The position numbers and the translations under genes are program-made. The notes beneath the pieces were generated by a model. It was not told the origin of the DNA. It was given only the letters and a program-made list of their open reading frames with translations, and did not search any database. Below are positions 48,936-55,105 of a stretch of 55,105 nucleotides of DNA, piece after piece (positions within the stretch are counted from its first letter, which is position 1; each line of letters starts with the position of its first letter). The DNA comes from Actinomycetes bacterium. GTDB lineage: Bacteria > Actinomycetota > Coriobacteriia > Anaerosomatales > Anaerosomataceae. The stretch covers positions 1 through 55,105 of the forward strand of contig JALHJB010000017.1 of assembly GCA_022839745.1 (NCBI GenBank). Reading direction: 5' to 3'.

Positions 48936-49769
48936 GTGAGCTTCGGCAAGCACAACGAGGAGCGCGAGTACGACGAACTCGTGAACTGGGACGCGCGCCT
49001 CACCCGTGAAGGCCCGTTCTTCCGCGATCTGTTCGAGCGGTACGATGTGCGGTCGGTGGCCGACGTGGGGGCCGGGAGCGCGCGCCACTCGATCATGTAC
49101 CGGTCGTGGGGCCTCGAGGTCACGGCCATCGATCCGAGCGCGGACATGCTGGAGCTTGCCCGTGAGAACGTCGCGCGACTCGGCAGCGATGTCCCGGTCG
49201 TCGAGGGCGGGTTCGGTGCGGTCGCGGGCATCATGGGCGCACCCGTCGATGCGATCACCTGCACGGGCAACGCGCTTCCGCACGTGCGCTCCACGCAGGG
49301 GCTCGCGCTCGCCCTCGCCGACTTCGCGGCAGCGCTCAGGCCGGGCGGCGTGCTGGTGCTGCACTATCTGAACCACGATCGGCTGCTGAGCAAGCGCATT
49401 CGGACCATGTCGCCGGTGTTCCGCGAAACCGCGACGGCCGACAAGTTCTTCATCCGTGTGCTCGACTACACGCCCACCGATGACGGCATCCTCTTCGACT
49501 TCGTCACGCTTGTGCGCGATGCGGCAGTGCGGGACACGCCTCACACAATCGAGAGCTGGCCGCGGACGCTCGAGGTCGATCCGAGCGGAGGGTGGTCGAT
49601 ACGATCGCGGCGCTCGCTTCACTTCGCGCTGCCGGTGGGCACGATCACGCCCGCGCTTGAGCGCGCCGGGTTCACCGCCATCAGGGTCCTTGGCGACCAC
49701 AGTGGCAGGCCGCTCGATCCGGACACCGACGAGAGCATGATCGTGGTGGCCGAGCGGGCCGGCGGCTAA
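48936..49769 (+). CDS. Class I SAM-dependent methyltransferase
   Basis: A 277-residue protein with the SAM-binding motif VADVGAGSARHSIMY and the acidic loop residue in VTAIDPSADMLELAREN. The region ITCTGNALPHV is motif IV, and LRPGGVLVLHYLNHDRL is a typical post-motif strand. The C-terminal third is a beta-rich insert as in glycine N-methyltransferase-like enzymes. The substrate is unknown. The start is GTG with AGGAGA upstream. Its stop overlaps the convergent maf gene by four bases. Confidence 0.87.
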   Translation: MSFGKHNEEREYDELVNWDARLTREGPFFRDLFERYDVRSVADVGAGSARHSIMYRSWGLEVTAIDPSADMLELARENVARLGSDVPVVEGGFGAVAGIMGAPVDAITCTGNALPHVRSTQGLALALADFAAALRPGGVLVLHYLNHDRLLSKRIRTMSPVFRETATADKFFIRVLDYTPTDDGILFDFVTLVRDAAVRDTPHTIESWPRTLEVDPSGGWSIRSRRSLHFALPVGTITPALERAGFTAIRVLGDHSGRPLDPDTDESMIVVAERAGG

Positions 49770-50443
49770 CCCTCGCTTGCCAGCGATCCGTCGCACACCC
49801 GCGGGCCGAGCAGGCACGTGCGCCCGAGCGCCGCATCGCACGCCGCTACCGGCCGGGTGAGCCCTGCGGGCACGGGTCCCGCGCTACCGCTGGCAAGCTC
49901 TCGATACACGTGGCACAGGGGTAGCCCTGCCACGTTCTGGAAGCACTCGTCATCGTCGACACTGGCGAGGTGGTGTTCGATGTTGTACGCGCCGGCGCAG
50001 CCGAGCGCTTCGCCGCTCGAGAGCCAGTCGCTGATGGCAGCGGCATCGAGCTCACGCATCCGCACCTGCGTGATGACCGGCAGTGTGCGGGGCCGTTGCA
50101 TCGTCGGACCGAGGACGGCTACTCCGGTGACGACCTGATGCACGCCGCCCGACAGGCCCTCAAGCATCCTCCGTGCGTCGGCCTTGTCGGAGGGCTTGCC
50201 GAGCACCGAGCCATCATGGACCACGATCGTATCGAAGGCGAGTATCGTACCGACGGCACCTGCGGATCTGGCGACGACCGCCTTGTCGGCGGCCAGCGCG
50301 GTGGCCAGAGCCCCGGGGGCAAGATCACGGGTAAGGTCTTCATGGGTGTCCGTGGCCGTCGAGTGCGCATCGAGGCCAAGCCAGCCGATGAGCCGCCGGC
50401 GTCGCGGAGACGCTGATGCGAGGAGGATGTCCGAGCCGACCAT
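49766..50443 (-). CDS. maf: Maf-family nucleotide pyrophosphatase
   Basis: A 225-residue Maf/YhdE protein that hydrolyses non-canonical or dTTP/UTP-type nucleotides and is linked to septum control. Family motifs are LLASASPRRRRLI at the N terminus, AFDTIVVHDGSVLGKPSDKA, and SGGVHQVVTGVAV. The final 35 residues extend past the normal end, contain three cysteines, and have no recognised domain. Confidence 0.9.
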   Translation of the reverse strand: MVGSDILLASASPRRRRLIGWLGLDAHSTATDTHEDLTRDLAPGALATALAADKAVVARSAGAVGTILAFDTIVVHDGSVLGKPSDKADARRMLEGLSGGVHQVVTGVAVLGPTMQRPRTLPVITQVRMRELDAAAISDWLSSGEALGCAGAYNIEHHLASVDDDECFQNVAGLPLCHVYRELASGSAGPVPAGLTRPVAACDAALGRTCLLGPRVCDGSLASEG

Positions 50444-50477
50444 GGGCGTGATGATAGCACCGGGGTGGTGTTAGCGG

Positions 50478-50483
50478 CATAAT
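50478..50483 (+). promoter_or_regulatory. -10 element of the HEAT/HD-GYP operon
   Basis: CATAAT is a good -10 hexamer about 30 bases before the ATG at 50513. Transcription from near 50490 would give a short leader with GGAGAG at suitable spacing to that ATG. The -35 region is not clear. Confidence 0.45.
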
Positions 50484-50512
50484 CAGTGGAGTGGATCCCG
50501 CATGGAGAGATC

Positions 50513-52672
50513 ATGACCCCAAGCCCGGCACAGCCAGAGCGCGCGCCAGAACCGGTCGAACGGTTCGTGAAGCAACTCCTGGTCGTGTACAAGGCGGCGA
50601 AACTCTACCCGCCCACGAGCGACATCCCACGGGAGAGCGCGGGCGCGCTCATCCGGCAGCTTCGGGCGCTCCTGCGTGAGTCGCCCGACATCCTGTTCCA
50701 GGTCACCAAAGACGGGCTCTTCTACAACGCCCTGCCCGTTCTCCCTGGCCTGGCGCCGTTCGAACGCTTCGCACGCGAGTGCTATCAGCGTCGGCTGGCG
50801 GAGGTCCGCTTCCATGCCGGAGCCACTCCGGCTGATGTGATCACGTTCTGCCGGGTCCTTCTCGAGCCGCCGGAGGAGATCGCCGGAGCTGGCGGCGTTG
50901 AGCAGCGGCTGTGGGACCTGCAGGTCGACGGCGTCACCGCACGCTCGGTCTCGACCAAGATCATCGACACCGAGCTCGACGCACCAGGTGAGCTCACGCA
51001 GGACCCGGAGCTCTGGCCGCCCAGCCACGCTCGCATCGATGAGCTCATCGATGCCGCCTACGGTCTGCGCCCCCGCGACCATCGGATGCTCGTGCGCTTC
51101 GTCCAGAACCCGCGCCTCGTTTCGCGGTACCTCCAGGAGCTGGCCTCCTCGGGCAGGGGAGGACGGCCGCTCACCAACCTCATTGCGGGCAAGGTGGTCT
51201 CCATGGCGCACGCCGCCACTGCGGAGTTGGCCGAGGACCAGCCGGCGCTCTACCGGTCGATCGCCGAAGCGCTGCTCGGACTCGATCCTGCGGTGCGGCG
51301 CGACGTGCTCATCGAGCGCCTGTTGCCGGACGCACGCATCGACGAGACCGTCGCCTCGGTCATCAGGCAGTTCGAGGTCGGGGAGTTGTGCAAGGCCCTG
51401 GTCGAGGGGCTCAGCCCCGACCCCGTCTCCGCGGACGGACTCTCTCGCGCACTCCGCAACCTCGCCCTGATCAGCCTGCAGCCCAAAGAGGCGATCATGG
51501 ACGTGGCCGGCAAGGCGATGGCAGAGGCCGGGATGGACGATGGCGCGATCACCTCGGTGCTCGAGAACGCCGCGCCCACGCAGATCAGGATCGCGGACAG
51601 GCCCACCGGTGCGGGCCGCGAAGTCGAGGGCATCGTGAAGCTGCTCGACCTGGCGCCTGTGGCCAGGACCGCCACCGATACGGAGTCTCAGGCCCTCAGG
51701 GCCGAGGTGGCGGACGGCATCTCTGACAGCGACGTGCTGCTGAGCATCATCACCATCTTGACCGTCGAACGCCGCTCGGAGATGTTCGGGCCCCTGATGG
51801 ACATCATCGAGGACAGCCTCGCCTTGTTGCTGGAGCGCGGTGAGTTCGTGGAGGCCGCGGACGCCGTTGGCATGCTGGAATCACTCGAGCGCGACGGCTC
51901 CCTTGACCGGTCGCAGCACGTGCAGATCGATGCGGCCCTGCGCTCGATGGCGCAGCCCAAGCGCGTGCGCGATGTGGTCATGGCGCTTCGGTTCCACCAC
52001 CACGACACCCCGGAGGCGGAAGCGTGCCGCCGGCTCATGCGGCTGCTCGGGGGCCGTACGATCTCCCCGCTGCTCGAGGTGCTCGCCGACGAGCCTGATA
52101 TGACCGCTCGCAAGAGCCTTGTCGATCTCATCTCCGCGCTCGCGCCGGGCCACGTGGACGAACTGGGTGCCAAGCTCAGCGATCCGCGATGGTACTTCGT
52201 CCGCAACACCGTAAGCATCCTCGGCGCCACGCGTGACAGCTCGGCGCTGCCGCTGCTCGCACGTACGCTGCGGCACCACGACGTCCGGGTGCGCCGGGAG
52301 ACGGTGCGCGCTGTCGCGAGCATCCGCGACAAGCTCGCCGAGGAGATGCTCATAGCGGCGCTATCCGACGAAGACCCGCAGAACGTCGCCCTGGCTGCCC
52401 GGTACCTCGGCACCCTGGGCGTGAGCGACGCGGTCGCGCACCTGGGGGCCGTGGCGCGTGGAGAGGGTCGCGGGAGCCGGGACATGTCCGCCCGTGTCGA
52501 GGCCGTTGAGGCGCTCGGCCGTCTCGGGACACCCGACGCCGCGGACGCGTTGCGCGACGTTCTGAGGCAGCGGTCGTTCCTCGTCGGCGGCAGGATGCGC
52601 GAACTGCGCACCGCGGCCGAGTCCGCGCTTGAGCGCATACGTCACGCGCCCGTCGAAGGGGGTGCCTCATGA
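50513..52672 (+). CDS. HEAT-repeat protein, unknown function
   Basis: A 719-residue, probably cytoplasmic protein. Residues about 15-150 form a module (FVKQLLVVYKAAKLYP, DGLFYNALPVLPG, EVRFHAGATPADVITFCRVL) that is also seen in the next gene. The middle is helical. The C-terminal 200 residues contain HEAT or PBS-lyase-like repeats, for example PRWYFVRNTVSILGATRDSS, DVRVRRETVRAVASIRD, and ARVEAVEALGRLGTPDAAD. ATG 50513 is preferred to GTG 50486. Repeats of this kind mediate protein contacts. The four-base overlap with the HD-GYP gene points to a shared task, perhaps in signalling. Confidence 0.8.
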   Translation: MTPSPAQPERAPEPVERFVKQLLVVYKAAKLYPPTSDIPRESAGALIRQLRALLRESPDILFQVTKDGLFYNALPVLPGLAPFERFARECYQRRLAEVRFHAGATPADVITFCRVLLEPPEEIAGAGGVEQRLWDLQVDGVTARSVSTKIIDTELDAPGELTQDPELWPPSHARIDELIDAAYGLRPRDHRMLVRFVQNPRLVSRYLQELASSGRGGRPLTNLIAGKVVSMAHAATAELAEDQPALYRSIAEALLGLDPAVRRDVLIERLLPDARIDETVASVIRQFEVGELCKALVEGLSPDPVSADGLSRALRNLALISLQPKEAIMDVAGKAMAEAGMDDGAITSVLENAAPTQIRIADRPTGAGREVEGIVKLLDLAPVARTATDTESQALRAEVADGISDSDVLLSIITILTVERRSEMFGPLMDIIEDSLALLLERGEFVEAADAVGMLESLERDGSLDRSQHVQIDAALRSMAQPKRVRDVVMALRFHHHDTPEAEACRRLMRLLGGRTISPLLEVLADEPDMTARKSLVDLISALAPGHVDELGAKLSDPRWYFVRNTVSILGATRDSSALPLLARTLRHHDVRVRRETVRAVASIRDKLAEEMLIAALSDEDPQNVALAARYLGTLGVSDAVAHLGAVARGEGRGSRDMSARVEAVEALGRLGTPDAADALRDVLRQRSFLVGGRMRELRTAAESALERIRHAPVEGGAS

Positions 52673-54180
52673 GCGACGAACATCTCAGCCGCGCCGGGGC
52701 GCACGCTCCAACGAGCGCCGAAGGCTCCCAGTCGGAGGCCGAACGCCAGCTCGAGCGCATCACCGCCGAGGTACGCGAATCCGCCGCTGGAGCGCGTGCG
52801 TTCTCGGTCGAGCAGATCCAGCGGGCCCGCGAGGTGCTCGCGCGCCTGTACGCGCTGCGCCGTGCGCGCCGCCTCTACCCGGCGGAACACCCCGCGGTGG
52901 CGCAGACCGCGCGTGAGCTGTACAGCGTGATCACCGCGTACCACAACGAGGGCGTCGACGTGTCGCTCACGTTCTTCGAGGACGAGGTCTTGCTGGGAGA
53001 GCAGGTGCTCGCCGAGGACAGCATGCTGTTCGATCAGCTGATCCGCGACATGGTCTCCATCGGCGCGGCGAGCATCACCTTCATGCGGGGGATGACGCTC
53101 GAGGAGGTCGTGCGTTTCATCCCGGTGATCGGAGCTCGCATCGAGGAGGTCGAGCAGCTCGAAGGCGGTGTCGCCACGCTCGCCGAGCGTGCTCGGTGCC
53201 CCCACATCGCCATCAGCGCGGTCAGCGTGGTGCGCGACGACGTGGCCGTGGAGGAGGGCGACGCCCGTGAGCTTGCCAAGGCCACGTATACCGGCACCCT
53301 CGAGCTGCTGCGAGAGCTCGAACGGCTCATCAAGGCGAACCAGTCGGTCAACGTATCGCACGTGAAGAACACCGCCAGGAGCCTCGTCGACAGCGTGCTT
53401 CGCAACCGCTATGCGATGCTCGAGCTCTCCGGCCTGAAGAGCTTCGACGAATACACGTTCTACCACTCGGTGAACGTCGCGATCCTCTCGGTCGCGCTCG
53501 GCTCGAAGCTCACGCGCGACTACCGGTTCCTTTCGGCGCTTGGCGTGGGGGCCATCCTGCACGACATCGGCAAGATGTCGGTCGATCTCTCTGTGCTCAA
53601 CAAGACGGGCCCCCTTACCAGTGACGAGTGGACTGAGATGCGACGTCACCCTGTTCGTGGCGCGGAGATCGTTGCGCTCACCTCCGGCATAGATCGGGCT
53701 TCGATCGTCTGCGTGCTGGAGCACCACATGCGGTACGACCTGGGCGGCTACCCCGCACGCGAGCCTGCGCGCCAGCAGCACATCGCAAGCAGGATCGTCG
53801 CGGTGGCCGACGCGTACGATGCGATGACCTCCCAGCGCCCGTACAGCGCGCCACGGATGCAAGACGAGGCGATGAGCGTGGTGGCCCGCTGTGCTGGCAC
53901 CGCTCTCGATCCCGGCCTCGTCCGTCAGTTCATCGACATGATGGGTTATTATCCGCCGCGCTCCCTGGTGCTGCTCGACACCGGTGAGACCGCGGTGGTG
54001 GTGAGTCCGAGCGCAACCGACCGCGCGCGTCCTGTGGTGCGCATCATCGCGGGGCCCGACGGCACCGTTGTCGCGCCCGTCGATCTCGACCTCAGCCGCG
54101 CCGATCAGGCGGGTGGCCGCTCGGTGGTCAGATGCCTCGATCCAAGCGGGATGAACATCGATATCGCCGAGTTCCTGTAA
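52669..54180 (+). CDS. HD-GYP domain protein with shared N-terminal module
   Basis: A 503-residue protein. Residues about 60-170 repeat the layout of the upstream HEAT protein (ALRRARRLYPAEHPAVAQTA, SLTFFEDEVLLGEQVL, ITFMRGMTLEEVVRFIPVI). The HD-GYP domain, about 240-430, has ILHDIGKMSVDLSVLNK, RRHPVRGAEIV, LEHHMRYDLGGYP and VADAYDAMTSQRPY, so the metal ligands and GYP motif are present. Such domains hydrolyse c-di-GMP to GMP or pGpG. The C-terminal 80 residues are a separate beta-rich unit. Active-site residues appear intact. Confidence 0.88.
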   Translation: MSDEHLSRAGAHAPTSAEGSQSEAERQLERITAEVRESAAGARAFSVEQIQRAREVLARLYALRRARRLYPAEHPAVAQTARELYSVITAYHNEGVDVSLTFFEDEVLLGEQVLAEDSMLFDQLIRDMVSIGAASITFMRGMTLEEVVRFIPVIGARIEEVEQLEGGVATLAERARCPHIAISAVSVVRDDVAVEEGDARELAKATYTGTLELLRELERLIKANQSVNVSHVKNTARSLVDSVLRNRYAMLELSGLKSFDEYTFYHSVNVAILSVALGSKLTRDYRFLSALGVGAILHDIGKMSVDLSVLNKTGPLTSDEWTEMRRHPVRGAEIVALTSGIDRASIVCVLEHHMRYDLGGYPAREPARQQHIASRIVAVADAYDAMTSQRPYSAPRMQDEAMSVVARCAGTALDPGLVRQFIDMMGYYPPRSLVLLDTGETAVVVSPSATDRARPVVRIIAGPDGTVVAPVDLDLSRADQAGGRSVVRCLDPSGMNIDIAEFL

Positions 54181-54195
54181 GGCTGTCAGTGCGGC

Positions 54196-54210
54196 GGGGT
54201 ACCATACCCC
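54196..54210. repeat. Inverted repeat over a possible -10 of the UPF0182 gene
   Basis: GGGGTA-CCA-TACCCC is a perfect 6-bp repeat with a 3-base centre. It contains TACCAT (54200-54205), a plausible -10 whose transcript would start about 20 bases before the gene. It may be an operator. Confidence 0.45.
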
Positions 54211-54234
54211 GGAGACCCACGACTGGAGGGCCGC

Positions 54235-55105
54235 ATGCCCACGCTTCCCGGACGACCATCCAAACCCACGATCATCGCCGTGATCGCTCTGGCGATCCTG
54301 GTGCTCTCGGGCGTGATCGCCGAGTTCTACACGGACGCGCTGTGGTACGCCGATCTCGGGCAGTCGACGGTGTTCTGGCGCACGCTGCTGTGGCGCTGGG
54401 GCGTGGGTGTGGTGGCCACGGCGGTGTGCTTCGTCCTCATCTTCGCGAACCTGCGCATCGCGCGGGCGGTCGCCCCCGCTCGGCCGCGACCTGTGATGGA
54501 GGTCGGTCCGGTCAAGTTCGATCAAACCGTAGAGCGGCTTCGGCGCAGTTTCGAGCGATCGTCGGGGCAGGTGGCGCTTGCCATCGCTGCGGTCGCCGCT
54601 GTCATGGCCGGTATCGCCGCGGCCGGATCATGGGAGACGATCGCGCTTGCGTTCAACGGCGGCTCGTTCGGTGTGAGCGACGCCCAGTTCGGGCGCGATG
54701 TGGGGTTCTTCTTCTTCACGCTGCCCGCGCTCCGCTTCGCGCAGCAGTGGGTCACCGGCGCTCTTCTCGTGACGCTTCTCGTCGCCACGCTCGTGCATGC
54801 TGCGACCGGTTCCATCCGGCCGCGTGATCGCTGGGCGGGGTTCGATCCACATGTGAAAGCGCACCTCTCGGTGCTTGGCGGACTCATCGTGGTCGCCCAG
54901 GCCTTTGGATACTGGCTCGACATCTTCGAGCTCGACTACTCGCATCGCGGGCCGGTTCTCGGCGCGTCGTTCACTGGCGTGCATGCGCAGATCCCCGCGT
55001 ACACGATCCTCATCGTTATCGCACTGCTCTCGGGCATCGCGCTGCTCGTGAACATCAAGTTCCGCGGCTGGCGGTTGCCGGTTATCGCGGTGGGCGTCTG
55101 GGTAG
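54235..55105 (+). CDS. UPF0182 family membrane protein, cut off by the window end
   Basis: The frame is open from ATG 54235 (GGAGGG upstream) to the last base, so at least 290 residues are encoded and the C terminus is missing. The N-terminal segment has a hydrophobic helix IIAVIALAILVLSGVIAEF followed by YTDALWYADLGQSTVFWRTL, which matches the COG1615/UPF0182 family of large (about 900-residue) membrane proteins common in Actinobacteria. At least five further helices follow. The function is unknown. Confidence 0.88.
   Translation, partial: MPTLPGRPSKPTIIAVIALAILVLSGVIAEFYTDALWYADLGQSTVFWRTLLWRWGVGVVATAVCFVLIFANLRIARAVAPARPRPVMEVGPVKFDQTVERLRRSFERSSGQVALAIAAVAAVMAGIAAAGSWETIALAFNGGSFGVSDAQFGRDVGFFFFTLPALRFAQQWVTGALLVTLLVATLVHAATGSIRPRDRWAGFDPHVKAHLSVLGGLIVVAQAFGYWLDIFELDYSHRGPVLGASFTGVHAQIPAYTILIVIALLSGIALLVNIKFRGWRLPVIAVGVWV

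Noticed and set aside
1..55105. CRISPR arrays or insertion sequences
   Set aside because: No regularly spaced direct repeats, Cas genes, transposase frames or paired terminal repeats were visible.

Overview
The window reads as the replication-origin region of a high-GC bacterium, most likely an actinobacterium (Actinomycetota). The order dnaA-dnaN-recF-dciA-gyrB-small membrane protein-gyrA is the classic actinobacterial origin block, and tRNA-Ile(GAU) and tRNA-Ala(UGC) lie downstream of gyrA as they do in many members of that phylum. The oxygen-sensitive flavour of the gene content (a selenoprotein candidate, a 4Fe-4S protein, a large Mrp/Mbh-type antiporter) suggests an anaerobic or facultative lineage, perhaps near Coriobacteriia or OPB41. 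That placement is inference.

Layout. 1-9205: the end of dnaA, an oriC with DnaA boxes and a DnaA-trio tract, then dnaN, recF, dciA, gyrB, a membrane protein, gyrA and a strong terminator. 9279-12478: an MFS transporter, a HAD phosphatase, a bifunctional-nuclease-family protein, a YjbQ protein and tRNA-Ile. 12507-23950: an accessory stretch between the two tRNAs, with a decayed LysE exporter gene, a baeRF protein, a 2888-residue cyclic beta-1,2-glucan synthase, and a rhodanese-thioredoxin fusion whose redox motif is W-TGA-P-S-C. The in-frame TGA and a hairpin downstream of it make that gene a strong selenoprotein candidate. 24443-31069: tRNA-Ala, an ABC exporter (ATPase plus two permeases), an EamA transporter, and a PAS/histidine-kinase-like protein whose phospho-acceptor His is replaced by Arg. 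31059-42335 (minus strand): one compact operon for a multisubunit Mrp/Mbh-type cation/proton antiporter with four large pumping subunits. A degenerate GGDEF protein leads it and a 4Fe-4S protein follows it. 42571-55105: HlyIII, a tandem UspA protein, a CRP-type palindrome, CorC/HlyC, LiaF-like and PspC envelope-stress proteins, an amidohydrolase, a methyltransferase, Maf, a HEAT-repeat protein coupled to an HD-GYP protein, and the start of a UPF0182 membrane protein.

How it works together. The first block initiates and supports replication. The largest coherent cluster is the ion-translocating membrane complex at 31953-41469. It has Mrp E, F, G, B, C and D/A-type parts and no hydrogenase, quinone or other redox subunits among the membrane genes, so it is probably a secondary antiporter. 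Envelope and stress functions (Usp, LiaF, PspC, HlyIII, CorC) cluster to its right. The most novel items are the Sec-containing rhodanese-thioredoxin fusion, the antiporter's A-type subunit with a long non-membrane C-terminal extension, the His-less kinase, and the shared N-terminal module of the adjacent HEAT and HD-GYP proteins.
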